Below, piece by piece: positions 8,081 to 16,051 of a stretch of DNA of 64,000 nucleotides. The stretch's first letter is position 1, and the number at the start of each line of letters is the position of its first letter. The notes under the pieces were generated by a model. The model did not search any database, was not told the origin of the DNA, and was given only the letters and a program-made list of their open reading frames with translations. The position numbers and the translations under genes were made by a program. The DNA is from CALKWS01 sp051020515 (lineage in GTDB: Bacteria > Actinomycetota > Actinomycetes > Actinomycetales > Beutenbergiaceae): the NCBI RefSeq assembly GCF_051020515.1, contig NZ_CP194857.1, positions 3,782,001-3,846,000 on the forward strand, read 5' to 3'.

Positions 8081-9439
8081 ATGAAGCCGATCATTCCCAC
8101 CGCCGAGCAGCACGCCGACTTCTCCGCATGGCGTGCCGTCGCCCTGTCGCGCATGCCCTACATGGCCGCGATGCTGTTCTCCGTGCGGGTGCTCAACGCC
8201 CCCGGGATGGGCACCTTCGCCGTCGATGCCCACCACCGGCTGTACATCGACTTCGATGAGGTCACCGGCTGGGGCACCACCGCCTGCGCCGAGGTCCTGC
8301 TACACGAGGTGGGCCACCTGTTCGGTGAGCACGCTTCATTCGCCCGCGACTTCGGCATCAGCAAGGACGACCACGACGTGTGGAACGTTGCCGCCGACGC
8401 CAGCTTGAACGACGACCTGGCTGCCGCCGGGTGTGACTACATCGCCGATACCGGCGTGATGCCGGCCCAGTTGGGCGAGCCGGACTACCAGACCGCCCAG
8501 CACTACTTCGGCGTGCTGAAGCGCATGATGCAGAAGCAACAGCAACAGCAAGGTGATGGCCAAGGCCGGCAGCAGGGTTCGGGCTGCGGCCAGGACTCAG
8601 GGCAGGGCAGCGGCCAGGATGGTGCCAACGGCCCGTTCAGCGGCTGCGGTTCCGGCTCCGGTGGCCGTGCGGCCCCGATGGAACTGGACGCCGACGACGA
8701 CCTCGACGGGCAGGCACCCGGTGCCTCCTCCGGTGAGCGCAAGCGGCTGCTGGTGAGCACCGCCGCGCAGATCGTGGAGCACGCCTCCCGTGGACTGGGC
8801 ACCGTGCCCGGCGGGCTGGTGGAGCAGGCCAACCAGATCCTCACCCCCTCCACCACGCCGTGGCAGCGCATCATAGGCTCGATGGTGCGCCGGGTGGTGC
8901 GCCGTCGCGCGGGCCAGGAGCGTACCGATTACACCCGCCGCGACCGCCGTCGTCACAACGTGCGCATCGGCGCGAGCGGGTCGAAGGTGGTCTACCCCGG
9001 CCGCAGCGCCCCCAAGGTGCGCCTGGCCGTGGTGCGCGACACCTCCGGTTCGATGGGCGAGCAGGAGTTGGAGATCGTCACCAACGAGATCGTGGGAATC
9101 TCCCGCCGCCTGCGCATCAAGGGTCGCGACCTGATGGTCCTGGACGTGGACGCCGATGCCCATGCGGTGCGCGGGTTCACCGGAGCGGCGGCGCTGAGCA
9201 CCGTCCACGGCCGGGGCGGGACCGACATGACCGAGGGCATCGACAAGGCCCTGGAAACTCCGGGAGGCGTGGATGCCGTGGTGGTGATCACCGACGGGGG
9301 CACCCCGTGGCCCACCGAGCGCCCCCGCGTTCCGGTGATCGCCTGCCTGGTGGGGCCGTGGGCGCGGCTCACCCAAGAGGACGTTCCCGACTTCATCCCC
9401 CACCTGGTGATCGAGGACCCGGCCCAGCAGGGGTCATGA
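8081..9439 (+). CDS. VWA-like metallopeptidase (DUF2201 type)
   Basis: 452-residue protein with two recognisable parts. The N-terminal domain (about 1-150) carries a zincin motif HEVGH (75-79) inside a long helix. A low-complexity Gln/Gly/Ser-rich linker (about 151-195) follows. The C-terminal domain (about 310-450) is von Willebrand A-like with the metal-ion site DTSGSM (from Asp320), a threonine in HGRGGTDMTEG and VITDGG. This is the plan of DUF2201 putative metallopeptidases. These normally lie beside a MoxR-type AAA+ ATPase that remodels their targets; none is present in this window. The ATG at 8081 is preceded by a weak purine-rich site. The stop overlaps an ATG (9436). Likely the central effector of the island cassette, with substrate unknown. 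Confidence 0.85.
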   Translation: MKPIIPTAEQHADFSAWRAVALSRMPYMAAMLFSVRVLNAPGMGTFAVDAHHRLYIDFDEVTGWGTTACAEVLLHEVGHLFGEHASFARDFGISKDDHDVWNVAADASLNDDLAAAGCDYIADTGVMPAQLGEPDYQTAQHYFGVLKRMMQKQQQQQGDGQGRQQGSGCGQDSGQGSGQDGANGPFSGCGSGSGGRAAPMELDADDDLDGQAPGASSGERKRLLVSTAAQIVEHASRGLGTVPGGLVEQANQILTPSTTPWQRIIGSMVRRVVRRRAGQERTDYTRRDRRRHNVRIGASGSKVVYPGRSAPKVRLAVVRDTSGSMGEQELEIVTNEIVGISRRLRIKGRDLMVLDVDADAHAVRGFTGAAALSTVHGRGGTDMTEGIDKALETPGGVDAVVVITDGGTPWPTERPRVPVIACLVGPWARLTQEDVPDFIPHLVIEDPAQQGS

Positions 9440-9474
9440 ACCAGCGACGACAAGCAGACCAAGGAAGAACAACG

Positions 9475-9624
9475 ATGGACAAGGTTGAGATCAACATCAC
9501 GCTGACCGACGCAGTGCTGGAACTGGCCGAGATCGAAGAGGCCGAGGAAAGGCTCGACGCCAGGCGCAAGGAGATCCTTGCCCTCGTGGAGCGGACCCGC
9601 AGTGGCAGGCTCACCCAGCGCTGA
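9475..9624 (+). CDS. short coiled-coil hypothetical protein
   Basis: 49-residue protein opening MDKVEINITLTD, followed by an acidic-basic helical stretch (ELAEIEEAEERLDARRKEI) typical of a short coiled coil. An AAGGAAG ribosome site stands about 8 nt before the ATG at 9475. An in-frame ATG at 9436, overlapping the stop of the metallopeptidase gene, would add 13 residues and is the alternative. It probably acts as a small partner of a neighbouring protein. No homology recognised. Confidence 0.6.
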   Translation: MDKVEINITLTDAVLELAEIEEAEERLDARRKEILALVERTRSGRLTQR

Positions 9625-10177
9625 GATTCAGGCTGCGGTGGAGTGGGGCCAGTTCGTCCTACTCGGCGCCGGGCCTTCCCCAGTGAACCGTGCTGTGCGA
9701 ATCCTGGGGAGTCTCGGCGTGCCCGCACTGACCTCACGCGCCCGACGCGACGGCAGCGCCAGTGCGCGCACCACCGCCGGGGACTTCACCCTGACCGAGG
9801 TGCTGGACCTGACCCAGAAGTTGCGCGAGGCCGGGATGCACCTCACCTTGCGCGCGGGCATCATCAGCACCGACCGGCCCCGCCGGCAGGGCAAGCCCCC
9901 GGAGTCCGGCTTGTTGCGTGACCGCCAGCGCACGCTGGCCACCTTCACCTTCCCCGACCCCGACACCTACGACCCGCAGACCGTGGACGCCCTGCTGGAG
10001 CGCAACGGGTGGCACCAGCACGGCCAGCGGGTGGTGCTCACCTCTTCAGGCGGCGCCCGAAGGGTGCTGGTCCTAGTGGAGTACGACATCGAGGAGCAAC
10101 TGACCCGCCGGCCGTGGTGGCCCGCGCAGCCGCAGCACCTGGCGCAGGCGGCAGGGCCGCAGCGCGAGGCGGCCTAG
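9602..10177 (+). CDS. hypothetical island protein
   Basis: 191-residue protein of unknown family, read from a GTG at 9602 that overlaps the previous gene by 23 nt. It is a soluble alpha/beta sequence, with TTAGDFTLTEVLDLTQKLRE near the middle, a LERNGWHQHGQRVVL segment that resembles a helix-turn-strand binding unit, and a basic C-terminus. It is the last gene of the same-strand cassette. Its end overlaps the end of the convergent integrase gene by 4 nt. The function is unknown. The overlap and codon composition support a real gene. Confidence 0.6.
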   Translation: MAGSPSAEIQAAVEWGQFVLLGAGPSPVNRAVRILGSLGVPALTSRARRDGSASARTTAGDFTLTEVLDLTQKLREAGMHLTLRAGIISTDRPRRQGKPPESGLLRDRQRTLATFTFPDPDTYDPQTVDALLERNGWHQHGQRVVLTSSGGARRVLVLVEYDIEEQLTRRPWWPAQPQHLAQAAGPQREAA

Positions 10178-11460
10178 TCTTCGTCCACCTCATAGACTCG
10201 TGTCGCAGTTTCCTTTGTGCGCTGGTTGTCCAGCAGCGCCTGGTAGGCATCCATGGAGTCCCGCTGCATCGACGGCATCAGATGGGTGTACAGGTCCATA
10301 GTGATCTGGTAGGAAGCGTGCCCGAGGCGCTCTTGCACCGCCTTGGGGTGCCAGCCTGCGATCAGTAGCACGCTGGCGTGGGTGTGGCGCAACTCGTGCA
10401 CCGTGATAGGCGGCAGTGGGTTTCTGGGGTGGTCCAGGTTGTAACGCTCCACCGCCCTGCTCCACCGTCGGTAGACGAAGTTCGGACGCATCTGGTGGCC
10501 GTCTTTGGGGTTGGCGAACACCGGCCGGTCGGCACGAACCCGGTTCATGTCAACTGTGGTGAGCCTGCGGCGGTGGTCTCTCAAAGCCAGGGCAACGTCG
10601 GTGTTCAGTTCAATCTTGCGCGGATCACCACCCTTGACCTTCTTCGTCAGATCGTATTCAGGCTGACCTTTCCTTTTGATGGTGGCGACCGTCCGGCGGA
10701 TCGATGCCGACCTCGGCAGGTCCAGGTCCGACCAGCGCAGTGCGGCCACCTCGCCTCGGCGTACTCCCGTGTGTCCGATGAACGCCCATGCGGGGAACAT
10801 CTCAGGGTCCTCGCGCTCGGCCCACGATAGAAACTCCGTCAGTTGGTCGATTGTCCAGACCGTGATTTCTCCCTTGGCCTCCTTGATCTGTTTGGCTGTC
10901 GGGGGCTTGGCTCCTTTGAGCCTGGTCGGGTTGGCGCGGATCATCCGGTCGTCTAGCGCCGAGTCGAGGGCCACCGACAGGGCCTGGTGAACCTTGTGCA
11001 CAGTGTTGGGTCCCAGTCCCTCGCCGGTCAGTTCGCCCTTATGGTTGCGCCGCCCTTCGGTTTCCAGTCTCCGGTACAGCGCAGCAAGGCGGGTGGAAGT
11101 GAGTTTCGCCAGTTCGACCTCACCGATGTAGGGCTTGATGTGTAGTCGAATCACTTTCTGGTATCCGGCCTTGGTGGACTCTCCCACGCGGTGGCCTTCC
11201 ACCCACTCGTCCATGAACTCGCCCACCGTGATGCCCGCACGGGCGGTGCTTGTTGCTTCTCCGCGGTCTATGGAGCTGAGTTTCTCCCGTAGCCCGACCG
11301 AGGCGCTCTTGGCCGTGGGGAACCCGCCCTTTGACCTTCGCCGCAACGGAGAGTCGGGGTCCTCGGGGTCCGCCCGCTCGTACCACTGGATGCGGTACTT
11401 GCGCACCCCGGCATAGGTGTAGGCATAGATGCTGCCCTCACCGTGCTTACGCCTGCTCAT
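10174..11460 (-). CDS. int: tyrosine recombinase (phage/ICE integrase)
   Basis: 428-residue site-specific recombinase that would integrate and excise the island. It has an N-terminal AP2-like arm-binding region (about 1-60), a core-binding SAM-like domain (about 75-175, ITVGEFMDEW), and a catalytic domain with all expected residues: Arg234 in TGVRRGEVAAL, His355 and Arg358 in HELRHTHAS, His381 in LGHAS, and nucleophile Tyr391 in MDLYTHLMP. The start ATG (11460) overlaps the upstream excisionase gene by 4 nt. A tRNA 3' fragment lies about 370 bp upstream, as usual for integrases that target tRNA genes. It appears intact. Confidence 0.94.
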   Translation of the reverse strand: MSRRKHGEGSIYAYTYAGVRKYRIQWYERADPEDPDSPLRRRSKGGFPTAKSASVGLREKLSSIDRGEATSTARAGITVGEFMDEWVEGHRVGESTKAGYQKVIRLHIKPYIGEVELAKLTSTRLAALYRRLETEGRRNHKGELTGEGLGPNTVHKVHQALSVALDSALDDRMIRANPTRLKGAKPPTAKQIKEAKGEITVWTIDQLTEFLSWAEREDPEMFPAWAFIGHTGVRRGEVAALRWSDLDLPRSASIRRTVATIKRKGQPEYDLTKKVKGGDPRKIELNTDVALALRDHRRRLTTVDMNRVRADRPVFANPKDGHQMRPNFVYRRWSRAVERYNLDHPRNPLPPITVHELRHTHASVLLIAGWHPKAVQERLGHASYQITMDLYTHLMPSMQRDSMDAYQALLDNQRTKETATRVYEVDED

Positions 11461-11672
11461 GCGACGTCGGCACCCAGAAGGGCCATGAGCTTCAGGCGCG
11501 GGATGAGCCGCTTGGTGCCGACCTGTAACGAGGGCAACTGCTCCTCGTCTATGGCGCGGTAGACGGTGCGCACGTCCACCCCCAGCAGACTGGCGACCTC
11601 CTTGACGGTCAGCGTCGGGCGGTCGGTGGCGAGAGCGTCGGACATCGTGGTGATGGTGTTGTTAGCGGTCAT
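11457..11672 (-). CDS. xis: excisionase / MerR-like HTH DNA-binding protein
   Basis: 71-residue protein with one helix-turn-helix of the excisionase type: LTVKEVASLLGVDVRTVYRA followed by the wing-like LPSLQVGTKRLIPRLKL. Such proteins bend attachment-site DNA and steer the integrase toward excision. It overlaps the integrase start (ATGA). ATG 11672 follows GGAGGGC, and in-frame ATGs at 11681, 11714 and 11645 are alternatives. The open frame runs much farther upstream through the tRNA fragment, which cannot be coding. Confidence 0.82.
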   Translation of the reverse strand: MTANNTITTMSDALATDRPTLTVKEVASLLGVDVRTVYRAIDEEQLPSLQVGTKRLIPRLKLMALLGADVA

Positions 11673-11827
11673 GCCCTCCATGTGTGCGGGCGATGTCTTC
11701 TTGTGCCACGGCATGTAATCGCGTGCTCGCTCTGCCCGATCTGGAGCCTGTTGGCACAACAAATGGCACAACAGCGCCATTAGCAGCACGAAGAACCGAT
11801 GGAAAACGTTGCTATTCTGCGGATGTC

Positions 11828-11867
11828 CGCCACCCTTGGCGTGGGGGTTCAAGTCCCCCTCTGGACA
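11828..11867 (+). repeat. tRNA 3' fragment, probable attachment site
   Basis: A T-arm is clear: GGGGG-TTCAAGT-CCCCC (11843-11859), followed by an acceptor strand TCTGGAC (11860-11866) and discriminator A (11867). Just before it, CGCCA-CCCT-TGGCG (11828-11841) fits a long class-II variable arm, which suggests a Leu- or Ser-type tRNA. No matching 5' acceptor (GTCCAGA) or anticodon arm lies upstream, so this is only the 3' part of a tRNA gene. Integrases commonly recombine in tRNA 3' ends and leave such a copy. It stands just upstream of xis-int and marks the island edge. The intact tRNA should lie outside the window. Confidence 0.75.
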
Positions 11868-11899
11868 CTCACAGTTGGACCACACTTGTTTCTCAGGGT

Positions 11900-12436
11900 A
11901 TCTGAGGCCATCCCCTCCTTCGACACCGAGCCACTGTGCTGGACCTCGGCGGGTTCCGCCGCTCTGAGGAGCCGAAGGTCGCCGCCCTGTCCGTCCTCGA
12001 CCACCTCTGGGCAACCCGGGAGAGCAGTCGGCCCATCCTCATCGTCATCGACGAGTCCCATAATCTCTGCCCCGCCGAGCCGTTGACGCCGGTGGAGCGG
12101 GCGCTGACCGAGCGGATCGTCCAGATCGCGCCGAGGGCCGCAAGTTCGGACTCTGGCTGCTGCTGTCGACCCAGCGGCCGGGCAAGATCCACCCGAACGC
12201 CGTCTCGCAGTGTGACAACCTCGCGCTGATGAAGATGTCCTCCCCGCGGGACCTCGTCGAACTCGCCGACCTGTTCGGCTACGCACCCCCGGAGTTGCTC
12301 CAGCGCGCAGTCGTTCACTCAGGGCCTCTCACTCATGGCCGGCGGGTTCATCGCCGAGCCGACGGTCGTCCAGATGGGTTCACGGCTCACCGAGGAGGGC
12401 GGCTCGGACGTCAGGGTCCCGCTGCGCCGGCCATGA
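11900..12436 (+). pseudogene. remnant of HerA/VirB4-like ATPase (DUF87 type)
   Basis: C-terminal part of a HerA/FtsK-like P-loop ATPase. Recognisable segments are VLDLGGFRR, the Walker B strand ILIVIDESHNLC, EGRKFGLWLLLSTQRPGKIH (sensor/arginine region) and MAGGFIAEPTVVQMGSRL. The N-terminal half with Walker A is absent. The pieces fall in different frames, with breaks near 11935, 12130 and 12307. It begins only about 35 bp beyond the tRNA fragment, so loss of the 5' half probably accompanied island integration or an earlier rearrangement. It has no start codon or ribosome site and should not give a functional protein. Confidence 0.75.
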
Positions 12437-12492
12437 AATTCACCGGCAAGGATCGCTCCTGCGCCTGGCTCCGGCCCGTCGCGGGTGGCCCT

Positions 12493-13332
12493 CTACCGAG
12501 GTCGGTCGTCGTCAGTCGTGAAACCCTCTCGGGTTGCGCGTTCTTCCAGGGTCTCGAGTTCCTGGAAGAAGGTGACTTGCCAGCCAGCCGGACCTTGTAC
12601 TCGGGCGTTGATCGTGCGGAAAGGGGTGTGCGTCGCAGGTGCCAAGGTCTGCGCGCCATGCTCGCGGGCGGAGGAGACGGCAGCTTCGGTGTCCTCGACC
12701 TCCAGGGCGATTCGAAGGGTCGGCCCCGGAGTCGTGGGAGCCTTCTCGATCGCATCGATGGTGCGCACGTGGGTGGGAGTGGCGAGTTCGATCGTGGCGA
12801 TGCCCGCGTTCAGGATCGACACGCGGTCATCGCCTTCGGTTGCGAAGGCGGGTTGTTCGGCCATCCCCAGAACATCCCGGTAGAACCGGACGGCTTCATC
12901 GAAGTCGTCGGTCTCGATGATCAAACGCAGTTGCTGGGTGTATTGGAGCGAGTCATGAGGCCCATCTTGTGGGGTGACATGCGTGTCAGGTGCAAGCCCC
13001 AGCCGGACTCGCAGTCGTCGCAGGCCCGCCATCTCAGTCTCGATCGAGCGCTTTTCGCTCTCCAGTCGGGCTTGTGCCGCAACTAATGCCTTGTCCAGAA
13101 GCGAAGCATCCTGATCGGGACGGGTGAGGGCGGGGAGCAACTCCTGGATGACAGAACTACAGAATCCAGCCTGGAACAGTTCCTGGATCTGCACGACGCA
13201 CGCCTCGTGTTCGGCCGTATATACGCGGTGACCTGCCGCGGTGCGATCGGGATCGAGAAGCCCCTGCTGCTCGTAGTACCGAAGCGAACGCACGCTGACA
13301 CCGGTCCGCGTGGCAAGTTCACCAATTCTCAT
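12493..13332 (-). CDS. MerR HTH fused to VOC (glyoxalase/bleomycin) domain
   Basis: 279-residue fusion. Residues 1-70 are a MerR winged helix (MRIGELATRTGVSVRSLRYY), followed by a coiled dimerisation helix (to about 125). The C-terminal half (about 145-270) is a VOC-fold domain with RLIIETDDFDEAVRFYRDVL and WQVTFFQELETLEERA. In known MerR proteins the C-terminal domain binds the inducer, so the VOC fold may sense a small molecule, perhaps one related to the substrates of VOC enzymes; this is inference. ATG 13332 is the family start. It is divergent from trmL across 81 bp. Confidence 0.85.
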   Translation of the reverse strand: MRIGELATRTGVSVRSLRYYEQQGLLDPDRTAAGHRVYTAEHEACVVQIQELFQAGFCSSVIQELLPALTRPDQDASLLDKALVAAQARLESEKRSIETEMAGLRRLRVRLGLAPDTHVTPQDGPHDSLQYTQQLRLIIETDDFDEAVRFYRDVLGMAEQPAFATEGDDRVSILNAGIATIELATPTHVRTIDAIEKAPTTPGPTLRIALEVEDTEAAVSSAREHGAQTLAPATHTPFRTINARVQGPAGWQVTFFQELETLEERATREGFTTDDDRPR

Positions 13333-13402
13333 CGTGGAATCCTTGCTGAGGTGGCTGCTGGTGCGCCGGCGCAAGCAGACTACCCGCCTCTCCAGCCAGC
13401 GA

Positions 13403-13414
13403 TACAATCTGCTG
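13403..13414 (+). promoter_or_regulatory. -10 box for leaderless trmL
   Basis: TACAAT (13403-13408) stands 5 nt before the trmL GTG at 13414, the right distance for transcription to start at or next to the start codon. No ribosome-binding site precedes the gene, which fits a leaderless transcript. Confidence 0.55.
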
Positions 13415-13887
13415 TGTTCCATGTGATGTTCTTCGAACCCCGGATCCCCCCGAACACCGGAGCGGCAATCCGGATGTCTGCGGTCACCGGTACCACCTTG
13501 CACCTGGTCGAGCCCCTCGGCTTCGATCTATCGGACGCGAAACTGCGCCGTGCGGGACTGGACTACCACGACCTTGCGCACGTGATCGTCCACCCGGACT
13601 TCGACGCCGCGATGGCCTGGGTCGGTGAGCACGCCAACGGGACCGTGTACGCCTTCACCGGGCGCGGGCGCACCATGTTCGCCGATATCGCCTACCAACC
13701 GGGCGACACTCTGCTCTTCGGCCCCGAGCCGGCCGGTTTCCCCGACCACATCGGCACCGACGAACGCGTCAGCGACACGGTCCGCATCCCGATGCGTCCG
13801 GGCCTGCGCTCGCTGAACCTGTCCATTGCCGCAGCGATCGCCACCTACGAAGCCTGGCGCCAGCACGGATACGTCACCGGCGAGTAA
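13414..13887 (+). CDS. trmL: tRNA (cytidine/uridine-34 2'-O)-methyltransferase TrmL
   Basis: 157-residue SPOUT methyltransferase of the TrmL/CspR branch, which methylates the wobble ribose of certain tRNA-Leu species using SAM. The family opening FHVMFFEPRIPPNTGAAIRM is intact, and the trefoil-knot SAM site is LLFGPEPAGFP plus IPMRPGLRSLNLSIAAAI. The length matches the single-domain family. GTG 13414 is chosen because it gives the complete first strand; the ATG four codons later would cut it. It lies in tandem with a kinase gene 40 bp downstream. Confidence 0.92.
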   Translation: MFHVMFFEPRIPPNTGAAIRMSAVTGTTLHLVEPLGFDLSDAKLRRAGLDYHDLAHVIVHPDFDAAMAWVGEHANGTVYAFTGRGRTMFADIAYQPGDTLLFGPEPAGFPDHIGTDERVSDTVRIPMRPGLRSLNLSIAAAIATYEAWRQHGYVTGE

Positions 13888-13927
13888 GCACCATTCGAAG
13901 AGGGCCGGCGGCATTAAAGTATGGGCC

Positions 13928-14905
13928 GTGACCCAGCCCCCTCCTGCCGTCCCGATCCCCCACGCACTGAGCACCGGAGCCGGCTCCACCCCCCAGGGTG
14001 CGGAGTGGATGCGGCGAGTTCCGGAACTGGTGGCACGGGCCGTGCGTCGCTGGTCGCTGCATCTGGGCGAGCCATTCGGCGTGGGCACCGCGTCCTGGAC
14101 CGCACCCGGAAGGTTGTCCGATGGGACCCCTGTGGTGCTGAAGGTCGCCTACCCCCACTCGGAGGCGCAGTTCGAGGCGATCGCACTGCGGATCTGGCAG
14201 GGCCATTCGGCCGTGGAACTGCTCGATCACCACGGCGGTGACTGGGCGCTGCTGATGCGCCGGGCCATGCCGGGCGACCTGCTGCTGAACGACCAGGCAC
14301 CCCCGGAGCACCGGCTGCGGATCGCGATGGACATCCTGGCCGATCTGCACCAGGCGCCGCTGGCGGAGTTCACGATGCCATCCCTTCGCAGCGTGGCCGC
14401 CAACTGGTCCACGACCGCCACCGAGCGTGCCAATACCTGGTCCCACCTGTACGAGGGCTTCCGGTCCGAGATGCAGTACGGACTGGACCTGCTGGCCGCC
14501 TTCGCCGACCCAGTTGCCACCCCGGCCCCGACCGTGGCCCTGCACGGCGACCTCAACCCCGGCAACGTGCTCATGGATGCCCCCACCGCCGGTCCGGCCC
14601 GGTGGCTGGCGATCGACCCCAAACCGATGGTCGGCGACCCCGGCTACGATCTGTGGCCGATCCTGGCCCAGATCGATGACCCGTTCGCTCATCCCGATCC
14701 AGCCGCTGTGCTGGCGCCCCGGATCGGCATGGCTCAGCAAGTGCTGGGGGTGCCGGCCCGGCGCATCTGCGAGTGGGCGTGTGCCCGCACTGTGGAGTCG
14801 GTGCTGTGGCGGTTGGAGACCTGGCCCGACCCGGCCCAGCAGCAGCACAACCTGCGCGACCTGCCTGCGGTACGGATCTGGGCGATGCTGGCCCAGCAGT
14901 ACTGA
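13928..14905 (+). CDS. APH(6)-type aminoglycoside/hydroxyurea kinase-like protein
   Basis: 325-residue member of the aminoglycoside/hydroxyurea antibiotic-resistance kinase family, with an eukaryote-like kinase fold. The N-lobe has GVGTASWTAPG and the Lys in VVLKVAY; the catalytic loop is HGDLNPGNVL (His206, Asp208); the metal-binding segment is AIDPKPMVGDPGYDLWP (Asp230). All needed residues are present. Chromosomal members of this family are common in actinobacteria, and their natural substrates are mostly unknown, so resistance should not be assumed. GTG 13928 follows a TAAAGT -10-like box (13914-13919) with no ribosome site, suggesting a leaderless mRNA. Confidence 0.87.
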   Translation: MTQPPPAVPIPHALSTGAGSTPQGAEWMRRVPELVARAVRRWSLHLGEPFGVGTASWTAPGRLSDGTPVVLKVAYPHSEAQFEAIALRIWQGHSAVELLDHHGGDWALLMRRAMPGDLLLNDQAPPEHRLRIAMDILADLHQAPLAEFTMPSLRSVAANWSTTATERANTWSHLYEGFRSEMQYGLDLLAAFADPVATPAPTVALHGDLNPGNVLMDAPTAGPARWLAIDPKPMVGDPGYDLWPILAQIDDPFAHPDPAAVLAPRIGMAQQVLGVPARRICEWACARTVESVLWRLETWPDPAQQQHNLRDLPAVRIWAMLAQQY

Positions 14906-14974
14906 CCTCACCGTCGGATCTGGCTTGAGGTATTTCCATTGCCTCGGGGTCGGTCTGCTGGGAGCGTCATCCGT

Positions 14975-16051
14975 GTGAGCACAACACAGGTGTCCCCGTT
15001 CCACATCGAGATCCCGCTCTCGGCCGTGGCCGATCTGCACGCCCGCCTGGACAACGCACGCTTCCCCACCCCGCTCCCCGGCGATGACTGGAGCACCGGA
15101 GTCCCGGTCGAGGTCCTGCGCACCTACACCGCGCGCTGGCGCGAGCACGATTGGAGTGCCACCCAGGACCGGCTCAATGCCCTGCCGCAGTTCACCACTG
15201 ACATCGAGGGCCAGACCATCCACTTCGTGCACGTTCGCTCCGCGGTACCGGATGCCACCCCGCTGATGCTGGTGCACGGATGGCCCGGGTCGTTCCTGGA
15301 GTTCGAGCAACTGATCGGCCCACTGACCGACCCGATCGCCCACGGCGGCCGCGCCGAGGACGCCTTCGACGTGGTCATCCCCTCCCTTCCCGGGTTCGGA
15401 TTCTCCACCCCCTTGGCGGAGCCGGGCTGGACCACCCACCGGATCGCCTCAGCCTTCACCGAGTTGATGGACAGGTTGGGCTTTCCCAGGTTCGTCGTCC
15501 AGGGTGGGGACATCGGCGCCGGTGTCGCGCCCGAGATGGGCAGGGTGGCGCCCGAGAAGGTGATCGCGGTGCACGTCAACGGTGCGCTCGGAGGGTTCGT
15601 CGGGGAAGTCGACGACGAGACGTACGCACAACTCTCCGAGGTCGAGCAGGATCGGCTGCGCAGGGTCGGGGAGTTCATGCAGAGCGAGTTCGGCTACATC
15701 GCCATCCAGTCCACCAGACCCGGGCTGATCGGGGCCATGGCCGCCGACAGTCCGGTTGCCAGTTCGTCCTCGCCAACGCCTCCCTGTACTGGTTCACCGC
15801 GTCGGCGGGTTCAGCAGCCTATGTCGGTTACGGCATGAATGAGGGCTGGGGCGAGGTTCCTGTCGATTCCGGCGTCCCTACAGCAGCGATCCAGTTCGCC
15901 CACGACATCGGCATCCGACACGTAGCCGAGACGTCCAACACCATCCGCTGCCCTGGAGGAACCGGAGATCCTGGTCCACGACCTGCGTGAGTTCGTGCGA
16001 TCAGCACGGTCTAGTGAAAATCCCGGGACTTCGCCGGCACCCGCAGGCTGA
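14975..16051 (+). pseudogene. epoxide hydrolase with internal deletions
   Basis: Alpha/beta hydrolase related to microsomal-type epoxide hydrolases: an N-terminal EHN-like lid (PFHIEIPLSAVADLHARL), the oxyanion region LMLVHGWPGSFLEFEQL, and the nucleophile Asp in VVQGGDIGAG. After ADSPV the segment usually found before NASLYWFT (about 25-35 codons in relatives) is missing and the frame changes. Later NTIR is joined directly to LEEPEILVHDLREF, losing the conserved segment that carries the catalytic His (FDRGGHFAA in relatives). The second junction lies in a CGCTG that may have been a direct repeat. The loss of the catalytic base means the enzyme is dead whatever the frame. The end runs into the convergent dnaE2 3' end. 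Confidence 0.82.

Noticed and set aside
11760..11867. A full tRNA gene
   Set aside because: Only variable arm, T-arm and 3' acceptor are present; no complementary 5' acceptor or anticodon arm upstream.
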